A DNA stretch of 64,000 bases, from assembly GCF_004364645.1 (NCBI RefSeq), contig NZ_SOAW01000002.1, positions 62,001-126,000 on the forward strand. The letters are read 5' to 3'. Every line of letters starts with the position of its first letter. Within the stretch, counting starts at the first letter, position 1. This document shows positions 1-8,353 of the stretch, one piece after another. The translations under genes were made by a program, and so were the position numbers. This DNA is from Naumannella halotolerans (lineage in GTDB: Bacteria > Actinomycetota > Actinomycetes > Propionibacteriales > Propionibacteriaceae). The notes under the pieces were generated by a model, which was given only the letters and a program-made list of their open reading frames with translations, did no database searches and was not told where the DNA came from.

Positions 1-948
1 CTCGCCGAAGACCGGTACCGTCGCCGAGGCGGTGATCACGGTCAGCAAGGAGAAGAACAGGAAGTTGATCGGCAGCCCCCAGAAGTTGCCCTTCTTCACC
101 GCCTCGAAGCTCTTGCCGTACCGGGCGAAGTCACCGAAGTTGAGCATCGGACCGGAGAAGTAGGAGACCACGATCCCGACCGCCGAGGCCATCACGCCGA
201 TCGAGCCCCAGAAGCCGAGCGAGGCATCACCGGCGGACAGGCTGAGCGAGATGTTGGAGATACCGGCCTCGGAGACCAGGTAGACCGCGAGGATGATCAT
301 CACCACGTAGACCGCGGGGCCGGCGAAGTCGATGAACCGACGGATCGCCTCCATCCCCTTCCAGAACACGGCCATCTGTGCGAGCCAGAGGATCGAGTAG
401 GACAACCAGCCGAGCGCGGACAGGCCGAGGAAGGAGTACTCGGTCTCCCAGACCTGTGCCCAGTCGAAGAACTTCAGGAAGATGATGTTCAACGACGCGG
501 CAGCCAGATAGGTCTGCACCCCGTACCAGGCGATGGCGATGATCCCGCGGATGATGGCCGGGATGTTCGCACCCTTGATCCCGAAGATCGCCCGGTTGAC
601 CACCGGGTACGGTACGCCGGTCTTCTGGCTCGGTTTGGCGACCAGGTTGGTGAACACCTGCACGATCACGATGCCGACGACCAGGGACACCAGCACCTGC
701 CAGGACTGGATACCGAGGGCGAACAGGCTGCCGGCGGTGACGTAGCCGCCGACCGAGTGCACATCGGACATCCAGAAGGCGAAGATGTTGTAACTGCTCC
801 ATCGCTGCTTCCGCAGCGGGGCGAGGTCCTCATTGGCCAGTTCGGGGTCGTATCCGGGTTTGACGCACAGGTCGCCGACGGGTTCACCGGCGGCGGAGAC
901 GACCTGGGCGGTGGACATGGTGCCTGCGGGGGCTTGCTCGGTGGACAT
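1..948 (-). CDS. NCS1-family nucleobase/hydantoin:cation symporter (3' end outside window)
   Basis: The visible 316 residues are the N-terminal part of an NCS1 permease, which imports purines, pyrimidines, allantoin, hydantoin or thiamine with a cation across the membrane. The N-terminus has the family signature LRKQRWSSYNIFAFWMSDVHS, followed by TM helices, the GVPYPVVNRAIFG motif and later a SGPMLNFGDFARYGKSF segment. I place the start at ATG 948, which has an AGGAAGGA ribosome-binding site just upstream; a second in-frame ATG at 918 is less well placed. It is divergent from an XRE-cupin regulator 138 bp away, which probably controls it. The substrate cannot be told from sequence alone. The gene runs off the left edge. 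Confidence 0.9.
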   Translation of the reverse strand, partial: MSTEQAPAGTMSTAQVVSAAGEPVGDLCVKPGYDPELANEDLAPLRKQRWSSYNIFAFWMSDVHSVGGYVTAGSLFALGIQSWQVLVSLVVGIVIVQVFTNLVAKPSQKTGVPYPVVNRAIFGIKGANIPAIIRGIIAIAWYGVQTYLAAASLNIIFLKFFDWAQVWETEYSFLGLSALGWLSYSILWLAQMAVFWKGMEAIRRFIDFAGPAVYVVMIILAVYLVSEAGISNISLSLSAGDASLGFWGSIGVMASAVGIVVSYFSGPMLNFGDFARYGKSFEAVKKGNFWGLPINFLFFSLLTVITASATVPVFGE

Positions 949-1086
949 GGGCGTCCTTCCTGCTGGGGAGGCTGGGCAAGGCGACGTCGCCCTGCTGTTG
1001 AAGCTATGCCTTCACGTATGCGAGCGGGTTTCGTTGCAGTTACGGCTGTGTCACAGGTTCGTCGGCGCCGTCCTAAGCTGGGGTCC
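949..1086. promoter_or_regulatory. Divergent promoter region with two small dyads
   Basis: This gap separates the NCS1 permease from the XRE-cupin regulator. It holds two inverted repeats: TGAAG-CTATGC-CTTCA at 999-1014, and CTGTG-T-CACAG at 1046-1056. Either could be the binding site of the neighbouring XRE-family protein. This is inference from position and symmetry only. Confidence 0.4.
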
Positions 1087-1704
1087 ATGGTCGAGGTCAC
1101 CACTGATCGGATCGCCCCTCCCACGCCTAATGTCGGCGAACGCCTGCGGGAGCTGCGACAGCAACGCGAACTCACCGTGCGGGCATTGGGCGAACGGCTC
1201 GGTATCTCCGCCTCCGCGGTCTCGCAGATCGAACGCGGGGTGATGCAGCCATCGGTCTCCCGGCTGATCGAGTTCGCCCAGGTGCTCGACGTCCCCCTGG
1301 CCTCGATGTTCGCCGACGAACGCTCCCCCAGCCTGGGCACCAGCCGACTGGCCGACCTGGCCTTCGCCGGCACCACCCTGACCCGGGCTGCGGAGACCCG
1401 GCCGATCACCCTCGACGGCGGGGTGAGCTTTCGCCGGCTGTCCCCCAGCCGGCTGCCCGGTCTGGACTTCTTCGAATCGACCTATCCGCCCGGTTCCACC
1501 GCCACCCCGGCCGACGAGCTCTTCCATCACGAGGGATTCGAGACCGGTACGGTCACCGCCGGTGAGTTGACCATCGAGTTCGACGACGAGGTGGTGGTGA
1601 TGGCTGCCGGCGACTCGATCAGCTACCCCTGTCACCGATCCCATCGGCTCCGCAACGACGGTGATCGAGTCGCGGTCGCAGTCTGGTTGATCCTGCACCC
1701 GTGA
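1087..1704 (+). CDS. XRE-family regulator with C-terminal cupin domain
   Basis: The 205-residue protein has an N-terminal helix-turn-helix of about 60 residues (RLRELRQQRELTVRALGERL, then the recognition helix SASAVSQIERGVMQPS) and a C-terminal cupin of about 70 residues with a double-stranded beta-helix pattern (ELFHHEGFETGTVTAGEL, then AAGDSISYPCHRSHR). This is the PuuR/SutR type, which binds DNA near transport or catabolic genes and senses a small ligand in the cupin. The reading frame is open far upstream, but the HTH begins right after ATG 1087, so that start is preferred. Its stop overlaps the next gene start by four bases (GTGA). The likely target is the divergent NCS1 permease gene. 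Confidence 0.88.
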   Translation: MVEVTTDRIAPPTPNVGERLRELRQQRELTVRALGERLGISASAVSQIERGVMQPSVSRLIEFAQVLDVPLASMFADERSPSLGTSRLADLAFAGTTLTRAAETRPITLDGGVSFRRLSPSRLPGLDFFESTYPPGSTATPADELFHHEGFETGTVTAGELTIEFDDEVVVMAAGDSISYPCHRSHRLRNDGDRVAVAVWLILHP

Positions 1705-2384
1705 CCGCCGAACCGACCGGGCCGGACAGCTACCGGGTGATCGCCCGCCGGGCGAGTGCGGAGCTGGTCGAGCGCAAATCCCGGTTCCTGGCGACGGTAC
1801 GCCGGGTGCAGACCGAGGAGGATGCCCGGGCGGTGATCGAGGAGTGCCGGCGCAATCACCGCGACGCCGGCCACCACTGCTCGGCCTTCGTCCTCGGTGC
1901 CCAGGCCGAGATCACCCGTACCTCCGATGACGGTGAACCCGCCGGGACCGCCGGGATGCCCATCCTGGAGACCATTCGCGGACACCGGCTGAGCGACCTC
2001 GTGGTCGTGGTCAGCCGCTGGTTCGGCGGGACGAAACTGGGGACGGGCGGGCTGGTTCGCGCCTACTCCGAGGCGACCGCCCGCGGCCTGTCGGTCGCCG
2101 GCAGCCGCTCACGGGTACGGGTCCGCAGCGCCGGTGTCGCCGTCGACTTCGAGCGACTGGGCCGGGTGGAGAACGAACTCCGGAGCCGTCCCGAGGCCCT
2201 GGCGGCAGGACTCGAGGTGGACGAGATCGATTACACCGGAGGTACGCCGACGATCAGGATCACCGCTCCGCTGCGCAACTGGGACGAGGCACTGGCAGTG
2301 CTCTTTGAGCTGCAACTGACCGCTGCACCGACCGGCGAGTCGTGGGCCGACCGGCCGATCGGGGGGCCGGCCGGGTCGCACTGA
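1701..2384 (+). CDS. YigZ/IMPACT family protein
   Basis: The 227-residue protein matches the YigZ/IMPACT family along its length. The N-terminal domain has the family motif block RKSRFLA, NHRDAGHHCSAFVLG, TSDDGEPAGTAGMPIL and VVVSRWFGGTKLGTGGLVRAYSEA, and is followed by a C-terminal ferredoxin-like DUF1949 domain from about residue 130. Bacterial members are cytoplasmic proteins of poorly defined role. Eukaryotic IMPACT modulates the Gcn2 translation-stress kinase. The GTG start overlaps the stop of the XRE-cupin gene, so the two genes are probably co-transcribed and translationally coupled, although no functional link is known. Confidence 0.9.
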   Translation: MTAEPTGPDSYRVIARRASAELVERKSRFLATVRRVQTEEDARAVIEECRRNHRDAGHHCSAFVLGAQAEITRTSDDGEPAGTAGMPILETIRGHRLSDLVVVVSRWFGGTKLGTGGLVRAYSEATARGLSVAGSRSRVRVRSAGVAVDFERLGRVENELRSRPEALAAGLEVDEIDYTGGTPTIRITAPLRNWDEALAVLFELQLTAAPTGESWADRPIGGPAGSH

Positions 2385-2396
2385 ATCAACCGGCCT

Positions 2397-2474
2397 CGCG
2401 ACCCGATCGGACCCGCGACCCGATCGATCCCGCAACCCGATCGGACCCGCAACCCGGTCGATCCCGCGATCCGA
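2397..2474. repeat. Tandem repeat, 17-bp unit, about 4.6 copies
   Basis: Units begin at 2397, 2414, 2431, 2448 and 2465 and read approximately CGCGACCCGATCGGACC, with a few substitutions alternating GGACC and GATCC. The array fills the gap between two convergent genes and stops at the esterase stop codon. No coding or obvious terminator function is visible. Confidence 0.8.
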
Positions 2475-3383
2475 TCACGGTTCGCGATGTGCGCTGAGGA
2501 ATCCCCAGATGATCGTGGTGGCATCGACCTGCTGATCGGCCGGCGCTTGCGCACCGGACTGCTGACCACCGGGCCAGACATGACCACCGTCGGCGATCAC
2601 GTACAACTCCACGTCGGCGTCGTCGTAGCAATCGCTCCAGCTGGTGTGGGCGACTCCACCGAGGTCGGTCTGCGAGACGTTGTGGCAGTCATTGCGCTCG
2701 ACCCAACCGGTGACCCACTGGGTGGCCGAGACGTAGTTCTCGCCGTTGCGCTGCCCGCCGTCGAAGTTGATCACCTGGTCGTTCGTACCGTGGAAGGCGA
2801 TCACCGGCATCGGCATGGCCCGGTCGCATCCGTCGAATGCCTGCTGGTAGTAGGCGCCGGAGACCGTCGCCACCGCCGTGAAGATGTCCGAACGCTGACA
2901 GGCGAGCAGCGAGGTCAACCCGCCACCGTTGGAGAAGCCGATCGCATTCACCTGCCGATCGTCGACGCAGAACTCCTCGCGTACCTGACGGACGATGTCG
3001 ACGGCATAGGCGACATCGTCGACCTCCGGCGCATAGGGAGCACCCTGCCACGACGGCATCCCCTGGCTGAACTGTGCCTGGGCGAAGACCACCAGTGCGG
3101 GCAGCTCGGCGAGCCGGCTGATCGAGGCCATACCGGCGGCACTGCCACCTCGTCCGTGGAAGGCCAGGAGCAGCGGCAGCGGCTCGGTGTGCCCGACCTC
3201 GGGAACACTCAGCAGGTACTCGCGTTCGGCCCCGTCGATGACCACACTGCGGGTCGTGCGACCGGCCTGCACCGGACCCTCGCAGGTCTGCGCGACCTCG
3301 TCGCTGAACTGGGTCGGTGTGGTGCAGCCCAGCAGGCCGAGCCCCAGCAGGGCGATCACCGCACTCAGGAACCGCCGGACCAT
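2475..3383 (-). CDS. Secreted lipoprotein esterase of the PHB depolymerase/LpqC family
   Basis: The 302-residue product starts with a lipoprotein signal: a basic MVRR, a hydrophobic stretch, and lipobox LLGC with the acylated Cys at residue 20. The mature part is an alpha/beta hydrolase of the polyhydroxybutyrate-depolymerase/feruloyl-esterase type. It has the HG oxyanion motif (FHGRGGS, about 75-81), the nucleophile elbow GFSNGG (Ser151), an acidic residue in HGTNDQ and the catalytic His in GGHVWPG. It probably hydrolyses esters outside the cell while anchored to the membrane; the substrate is unknown. Its start codon lies 19 bp inside the 3' end of the upstream GCS2 gene, suggesting coupling. 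Confidence 0.88.
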   Translation of the reverse strand: MVRRFLSAVIALLGLGLLGCTTPTQFSDEVAQTCEGPVQAGRTTRSVVIDGAEREYLLSVPEVGHTEPLPLLLAFHGRGGSAAGMASISRLAELPALVVFAQAQFSQGMPSWQGAPYAPEVDDVAYAVDIVRQVREEFCVDDRQVNAIGFSNGGGLTSLLACQRSDIFTAVATVSGAYYQQAFDGCDRAMPMPVIAFHGTNDQVINFDGGQRNGENYVSATQWVTGWVERNDCHNVSQTDLGGVAHTSWSDCYDDADVELYVIADGGHVWPGGQQSGAQAPADQQVDATTIIWGFLSAHREP

Positions 3384-4606
3384 CGAGATTCCTGCCCGCG
3401 GGCCCCGGGCTCGCCGGCGGGCTCGGCCTCGAACTCCGATACGGGAAGCGCCCGGCCCCGCCGGAACTCCTCGACCACGCTCGCCACGACCGCCTCCATG
3501 GCGCTCGGCGCACCGGGTGAGCCTTGGCTGGGAACCGAGGCCGCCACCCGTCGCTGCCGTTGGTAGGAGGCCCCGTGGCGGATCAGGTCGGCCACCCCGG
3601 CCAGTTCGGCGCTGCAGTGCAGCTCTGCCGCGACCGGGGCGAGTTGATCCAGCAGCCGGGCCAGGGCATCGGTGACCAGCTCCTCGTTACCGGCCTCGTC
3701 GACGATCACGATCGCCTCCATGCCGTACCGGGCCGCCCGCCATTTGTTCTCCTGCAGGAACCAGGGGCTGATCCGCGGCAGGGTCTCACCGGCATCCAGC
3801 CGCCGGGACAACCACTCGACCAGGCAATGGGTCAGCGCGGTCAGTGCCGCCAACTCGGTGCGGTTGGTGATGCCGTCGAAGATCCGCATCTCGATGGTGC
3901 CGAACTTCAAGGAGGGACGGATGTCCCAGCGCACCTCGTCGAAGGAATCGATCACCCCGGTGTGCACCAGGTCGGCCACATAGCGTTCCAGCTTCGGCCA
4001 GCTGTCGATCTCGGTGAACGGCAGACCGGCGGTCGGCAGTTGCTGGAAGAGCAGGGCACGGTTGGAGGCGTAACTGGTGTCGCGGCCGTTCCAGTACGGG
4101 GAGGAACACGACAGCGCCAGCAGGTGCGGGTAGTAGGTCAGCATCGCGCCGATGATCGGCAGCACCTTGTCCCGGCTCTCGACCCCGACGTGGACGTGCA
4201 CCCCGTAGATCATCATCTGCCGACCCCACCACTGCGTGCGGTCGATCAGGGTGCCGTAGCGCTCCTTGTTGGTGACCTTCTGGTGCGCCCAGTGGGCGAA
4301 CGGATGGGTGCCGGCCGACATCAGTTCCACCCGCAAGGGATCGGTGACCTCGCGGACCGTCGCCACACTGCGGTCGAGATCGTCCATCGCCTCCCCGACA
4401 TCGGAACAGACACCGGTCACCAGCTCCACGGTGTTCAACAACAACTCCTGGCGGATCGTCGGATGCGCCGAGCCGTCGGCCGGCGCCACGGCATCCAGGA
4501 CCGTCTGCGCCACCTGCCGCAGGTCCCCGGAGTCGGCGTCGACCAGCGCCAGCTCCCATTCCACACCCAGCGACGAGCGGGCCGATTCTCCGAACTCGAG
4601 TTGCAC
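3365..4606 (-). CDS. GCS2-family carboxylate-amine ligase (YbdK-like)
   Basis: The 413-residue protein belongs to the glutamate-cysteine ligase type 2 family. Visible blocks are SLGVEWELALVDADSG at the N-terminus, ELLLNTVELVTGVC, SAGTHPFAHW, YGVHVHVGVESRD and WDIRPSLKFGTIEMRIFD, which carry the ATP/metal and glutamate-binding positions of the family. YbdK-like members make gamma-glutamyl amides; true glutathione or ergothioneine roles cannot be assigned here. An alternative GTG lies at 4630, but the GTG at 4606 has an AGGA seven bases upstream and begins right before the conserved region. It is divergent from the hydrolase at 4685 and overlaps the esterase lipoprotein downstream. Confidence 0.85.
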   Translation of the reverse strand: MQLEFGESARSSLGVEWELALVDADSGDLRQVAQTVLDAVAPADGSAHPTIRQELLLNTVELVTGVCSDVGEAMDDLDRSVATVREVTDPLRVELMSAGTHPFAHWAHQKVTNKERYGTLIDRTQWWGRQMMIYGVHVHVGVESRDKVLPIIGAMLTYYPHLLALSCSSPYWNGRDTSYASNRALLFQQLPTAGLPFTEIDSWPKLERYVADLVHTGVIDSFDEVRWDIRPSLKFGTIEMRIFDGITNRTELAALTALTHCLVEWLSRRLDAGETLPRISPWFLQENKWRAARYGMEAIVIVDEAGNEELVTDALARLLDQLAPVAAELHCSAELAGVADLIRHGASYQRQRRVAASVPSQGSPGAPSAMEAVVASVVEEFRRGRALPVSEFEAEPAGEPGARGQESRWSGGS

Positions 4607-4684
4607 GCGCCCATCCTGCCCGCTGGACACCGATTCCGACGACAGCTCGGCGACACCACCGGCAGCAACCCTAGGATCAGTCGG

Positions 4685-6088
4685 GTGAATGACACAGCTG
4701 CCGAACTGCTCGGACGGGTCGAGGCGCAGGCCACACGTTGGTTCGCCGAACGCCCCTCACCGGGGATGGCCTGGTCGCTCTTCCGTGACGGGGAGGTGAT
4801 CGGCAGCGGGATGCTGGGCTCGGCGGTGCTCGGCGGCCCCGCGCCCACCGAGCGGACCGCCTTCCGGATCGCCTCCATCAGCAAGTCCTTCCTCAGCGCC
4901 ACCGTGCTGGCCCTGCGCGACCGCGGTGAGCTGACGCTGGACACCCCGGTGACCGAGATCCTCGACTGGATCGACGGCTTCCGCCTGCCGCCCGGGGGTA
5001 TGCCGCCGACCCTGCGGATGCTGCTGTCCATGTCGGGCGGGTTGACCACCGACGACCCCTGGGCCGACCGCCTGGAATCGATGACCACCGAGGAGTTCCG
5101 GGCGATGGTGAACCGGGGAGTCCTCTTCGGCACGGTCCCCGGTACCGCCTTCGCCTACTCCAATCTGGGGTACGCGCTGCTCGGGCAGGTGGTCGAGACG
5201 ATCACCGGGCAGTCCGTACCCGAGGCCATCGGCGAAACACTGCTGCGCCCGCTGGGGCTGCAGCGGACAGGCTTCGACACCGGTGTCGGTGAACCCCTGG
5301 CCGTCGGTTACGCCTGGGCCAACGGTGGCTGGCAGCCACTGCCCTACACCGGCCCGGGGGCCTTCTCCGCGATCGGCGGCCTGTTCTCCACCACCGCCGA
5401 TCTGGCCCGCTGGGCGGACTGGCTGAGTACCCCCTGGCAGCCGGGGAACGAGCCGCTGGACCCTTCGCCGTTGTCCGCTGCCTCCCGCCGTGAACTCGCC
5501 CAGGTGGCCCGTCCGATCGATCCCGACGACGAGGGTGTGCAGCGCGGATACGGACTCGGTCTGCGGATCGAGCAGACCGGTGGCGGGACGGTGATCAGCC
5601 ACAGTGGCGGCTACCCGGGATGGTCGGCCCATCTGCGATTCCATCCGGCCTCGGGGCTGGGACTGGTGGCCCTGGCCAATGCCACGCACAGCTTCACCCA
5701 CCGGTTCTGCACCGCCGCCCTGGCCGAGATCCTGCCGCAGGGGGCCCCGGTCGACCCCTGGCCGGAGACCACGGCAGCACAGACCCGGCTGATCGCGCTG
5801 TTGCGTACTCCGACCGGGTTCGCCGACGGATTGCGCGGCAACTGGGTCTCGGACAACCTGCTGCGGGACAGTTCCGGGGCACAGCGGCAGCGTGATCTGG
5901 ACGCCGCACTGGCGATTCTGGACGGTTCGGTCGAGTCGGACCCGGTGAACGAACGGTCTTCGAACCCCTCACATCGGGAATGGGATCTGCCCGTCGGCCG
6001 GGGTCTGCTGCGCTGTCGGATCACCCTCAACCCGCTCGGGCAGTTGCAGGCACTGCAGACCGTACCGATCGTCCGCGGCCAGACCTGA
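4685..6088 (+). CDS. Serine hydrolase, beta-lactamase class C/esterase family
   Basis: The 467-residue protein has the penicillin-binding-protein fold motifs: S64-I-S-K67 (SxxK) in RIASISKSFL and YSN in FAYSNLGYALLG around residue 158, with a HSGG box (VISHSGGYPGW) in the C-terminal part. The frame is open for another 1.1 kb upstream, but that part is antisense to the GCS2 gene. GTG 4685 directly precedes the conserved domain. There is no clear signal peptide, so a cytoplasmic or leaderless esterase or D-amino-peptidase role is as likely as beta-lactam hydrolysis. A C-terminal extension of about 130 residues resembles the lipocalin-like tail of such hydrolases. Confidence 0.85.
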   Translation: MNDTAAELLGRVEAQATRWFAERPSPGMAWSLFRDGEVIGSGMLGSAVLGGPAPTERTAFRIASISKSFLSATVLALRDRGELTLDTPVTEILDWIDGFRLPPGGMPPTLRMLLSMSGGLTTDDPWADRLESMTTEEFRAMVNRGVLFGTVPGTAFAYSNLGYALLGQVVETITGQSVPEAIGETLLRPLGLQRTGFDTGVGEPLAVGYAWANGGWQPLPYTGPGAFSAIGGLFSTTADLARWADWLSTPWQPGNEPLDPSPLSAASRRELAQVARPIDPDDEGVQRGYGLGLRIEQTGGGTVISHSGGYPGWSAHLRFHPASGLGLVALANATHSFTHRFCTAALAEILPQGAPVDPWPETTAAQTRLIALLRTPTGFADGLRGNWVSDNLLRDSSGAQRQRDLDAALAILDGSVESDPVNERSSNPSHREWDLPVGRGLLRCRITLNPLGQLQALQTVPIVRGQT

Positions 6089-6191
6089 GCCCCCGGGAAG
6101 TGAGGCACGCCACACTTCAGGTTTCGGATCTCGGTGGAATCGACCGCACACGGGGGTAGTCTCGAACCACGTCAGCCAGTGATCGCGCGGC

Positions 6192-6219
6192 GGGAATAGT
6201 CCCCGTCGGCAGGGCGTTG
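6192..6219 (+). promoter_or_regulatory. SigR/SigH-type promoter
   Basis: GGGAAT at 6192-6197 and GTTG at 6216-6219 are separated by exactly 18 bp. This matches the established consensus of the actinobacterial thiol-stress sigma factors SigR (Streptomyces) and SigH (Mycobacterium). It lies 30 bp before the start codon of the DUF7455 gene, with an AAGGAGG ribosome-binding site at 6234-6240 in between. Confidence 0.65.
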
Positions 6220-6248
6220 ATCTGGCGAGAGTGAAGGAGGGCCCAGCC

Positions 6249-6446
6249 ATGAATAACACGATCGTTGACGACGCCCTGACAGCCGCCGACCGGTGCGACC
6301 GGTGCGGCGCCCAAGCCTATGTACGCGTCACCCTCGAGGGCGGCGCGGAATTGTTCTTCTGTGCCCACCACAACAAGGCACATGAGGACAAGCTGAAGCA
6401 GGTCGCGCTGCGCATTCAGGACGAGACCGCACGGCTCAACGCCTGA
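6249..6446 (+). CDS. Small zinc-ribbon-like protein, DUF7455
   Basis: A 65-residue protein with CDRCGA near residues 17-22 and a second cluster FFCAHHNKAH near residue 40, giving a CxxC...CxxH metal-binding pattern. This matches the actinobacterial DUF7455 family of unknown function. ATG 6249 is chosen because the AAGGAGG site sits eight bases upstream; the frame's earlier ATG at 6231 precedes that site. The upstream promoter matches the SigR/SigH class, so expression is probably induced by thiol or zinc stress. The gene is monocistronic and closed by a strong palindromic terminator. Confidence 0.85.
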   Translation: MNNTIVDDALTAADRCDRCGAQAYVRVTLEGGAELFFCAHHNKAHEDKLKQVALRIQDETARLNA

Positions 6447-6479
6447 GGCGGACCGGCGACGACGTCGGTTCCCGCAGAC

Positions 6480-6521
6480 AGCGCGAAGGGCCCGATCCGA
6501 TCGGATCGGGCCCTTCGCGCT
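6480..6521. terminator. 42-bp perfect palindrome, probable bidirectional terminator
   Basis: The two 21-base halves are exact reverse complements (AGCGCGAAGGGCCCGATCCG and its partner around the centre at 6500/6501). It sits about 34 bp after the DUF7455 stop. No long T-run follows, as is usual in high-GC genomes. Confidence 0.8.
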
Positions 6522-6692
6522 GCCCTCTCCCCGTGTGCGCCCGAGCCGGCCCACCCGAGCCGTCCGGACCATGACTCAGCGCCTCCGCGCTCGGCCGGCC
6601 CGCTTCCAGTGCTAGAACTGGGTTGATGTCCCACTGATGCGCGGCTGCCGCGCATCGCCCCTTGCAGAATCGCCCGACAGACCGGACCTGGT

Positions 6693-7817
6693 ATGGCACT
6701 GTTCACCCGCAGCAACCCCCCGGCGAAAGGCTGGTGGCGAACCCGCCGCTGGCGGGCCGTGCTCGCCCAGGTCGACGCTCTGGACACCGCGGTCTTCGAT
6801 GCCGTGGCCGAGACCCGCAGCCCGCTGCTGGATGCCGCCATTCCCCGGCTGACCCGCTTGGCCGACCGCTCCGGAATCTGGCTGGGCATCTCCGCGGTGA
6901 TGGCGCTGAGTGGTTCGGCCCGGGCACGACGCGCCGCCACCCGCGGGCTGGTCTCGGTGGCCATCACCAGTCTGCTGGCCAACCAGGTCTCCAAACGTCT
7001 GCACGGCCGCCCGCGCCCGCAGACCAGCGGCATCCCGATGCCGCGGCTGGCCCACCGGATCCCCAGCTCCACTTCCTTCCCCAGCGGCCATTCCGCCAGT
7101 GCGATGGCCTTCGCGGCCGGTGCCTCCACCGAATGGCCTGCGCTGTCGGTGCCCTTGCGCTCGCTGGCGGCGGCGGTCGGCTTCTCCCGGGTCGCCACCG
7201 GTGCCCACTACCCCTCCGATGTGGTGGCCGGTGCAGCCCTCGGTGAGACCGTGGCCTGGCTGACCACCAAGATCGTCGGCGTCCAGCGGATCGACCCGAC
7301 CCGCGACGATCTCTCGGTCTGGCCGCGGCGGCCGCGATGCGAGCCGACGTCCCCTTGGCGGTACTGCCGGCCGGCACCTTCAATCATTTCGCCAGGGATC
7401 TGGGGATGTTCCCGCTCTCCAGGGCGATCGCGGCAATCCGTGCCGGGGCGCTGGCACGGGTCGATCTGGGTGAGGTCAACGGCGGCATCTTCGTCAACAC
7501 CGCCAGCATCGGCGCCTACACCGACTTCGTCGAGATCCGGCAACGCTATGAGAAGCGGATCGGCAAACCCCTGGCGGCGCTGGTGGCCGGGGCCCGTACC
7601 CTCCACCGCGCGAAGGCGGTACGGCTGCGCATCCTCGATGCCGACGGGACCCACCTGGATGCCCGGTTCAGCCTGCTCTTCATCGGCAACGGTCGCTATG
7701 AGCCGAGCGGATTCGCACCGATGCACCGGGCAACCCTGGACGACGCACGCCTCGATCTGCGGATCCTCGGCGTCACCCGGCTGGCGTCACGGGCGAAGAT
7801 CCTGCTGGACATGCTGA
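6693..7817 (+). CDS. PAP2 phosphatase half of a broken PAP2/diacylglycerol-kinase fusion
   Basis: The first about 195 residues form a PAP2 lipid-phosphatase domain with all three motifs: KRLHGRPRP (KxxxxxxRP), PSGH, and SRVATGAHYPSD (SRxxxxxHxxxD). Actinobacterial homologues continue directly into a diacylglycerol-kinase catalytic domain. Here the frame instead runs into about 180 residues of Arg/Ser-rich sequence, because the kinase part resumes in another frame after an apparent deletion. The PAP2 domain could still be made and be active, with an unnatural tail. Start ATG 6693 is the first sensible start; no strong ribosome-binding site is visible. Confidence 0.6.
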   Translation: MALFTRSNPPAKGWWRTRRWRAVLAQVDALDTAVFDAVAETRSPLLDAAIPRLTRLADRSGIWLGISAVMALSGSARARRAATRGLVSVAITSLLANQVSKRLHGRPRPQTSGIPMPRLAHRIPSSTSFPSGHSASAMAFAAGASTEWPALSVPLRSLAAAVGFSRVATGAHYPSDVVAGAALGETVAWLTTKIVGVQRIDPTRDDLSVWPRRPRCEPTSPWRYCRPAPSIISPGIWGCSRSPGRSRQSVPGRWHGSIWVRSTAASSSTPPASAPTPTSSRSGNAMRSGSANPWRRWWPGPVPSTARRRYGCASSMPTGPTWMPGSACSSSATVAMSRADSHRCTGQPWTTHASICGSSASPGWRHGRRSCWTC

Positions 7818-8002
7818 CCGGGCAGGTGGCGCGCAACCGGCGCTACCAGCAGTATTCCGAGGCCGAGTTCGACATCGAACTCCCCGATGGGCCCTATGCC
7901 ATCGCCCGCGACGGCGAGCTCGGCTAGCCGATCGACCGGCTGCGGGCACGAGTCCTGCCCCGGGCACTGCGGGTGATCGCCCCGGCGCGACCGCGTCACT
8001 GA
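7290..8002 (+). pseudogene. Diacylglycerol-kinase C-terminal remnant
   Basis: From about 7290, in a different frame from the PAP2 part, the sequence reads LAAAAAMRADVPLAVLPAG, then TFNHFARDLG and the rest of a DagK/YegS-type lipid kinase. The N-terminal NPxSG nucleotide-binding and GGDGT catalytic regions expected before it are absent, so roughly 80-100 codons appear deleted at the PAP2 junction. An in-frame TAG at 7925-7927 then cuts off PIDRLRARVLPRALRVIAP, which continues to a TGA at 8000-8002 and looks like the normal C-terminus. Deletion, frame change and nonsense codon together make a true pseudogene likely rather than one sequencing error. Confidence 0.75.
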
Positions 8003-8059
8003 GCCCGACCGGATCAGTGCCCCACCCCGGTGAGCGCGGCCGCGCTGCATGCTCCTCTC

Positions 8060-8229
8060 CCCCGAGGCGGCCCAACAGGTGGACTCCCGGTATGCAACCA
8101 ACTCCAGCGCGTTCTTGCTTTCGCAGGTCGCCAGGTCGATCCCCCGGGTGCAACCAGTTCCGGGCACGTTCATGTTCTCGCCGCGGCTCGCCAGGTGGGT
8201 CCCGGTATGCAACCAGCTCCGGGGTTGCA
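8060..8229. repeat. Degenerate tandem repeat, about 60-70 bp unit
   Basis: Three diverged copies share a core like CAGGTGGGTCCCGGTATGCA followed by ACCAGCTCC (near 8077, 8140 and 8195). A fourth fragment, GGTTGCAACC, runs directly into the hairpin element at 8230. No gene is visible in 8003-8353. Confidence 0.6.
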
Positions 8230-8330
8230 ACCAAACAAACGTCACACTCGATGAGAACCCGCGCACCAAGAGCCTGCGTTTGCGCGAAACACGCCTGCCG
8301 GCAGCTCATCGAGTGTGACGTTTGTTTGGT
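8230..8330. repeat. Dispersed hairpin element, copy 1 (26-bp perfect arms)
   Basis: Arms 8230-8255 and 8305-8330 are perfect reverse complements and begin ACCAAACAAACGTCACACTC. The first 23 bases of each arm recur, with two substitutions, in a second element at 30611-30712 of nearly equal length (101 and 102 bp). The interior sequences are unrelated. The element lies between two degraded genes that converge here. Confidence 0.85.
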
Positions 8331-8353
8331 GGAACCCCGACCACCATCATCCA

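Noticed and set aside
3524-4684. N-terminal 387 codons before the serine hydrolase
   Set aside because: They are antisense to the GCS2 ligase gene and show no homology; the hydrolase domain begins at GTG 4685.
8230-8330. Integron attC site
   Set aside because: Conserved arms with a variable loop recall attC, but the GTTRRRY core, integrase gene and gene cassettes are absent.
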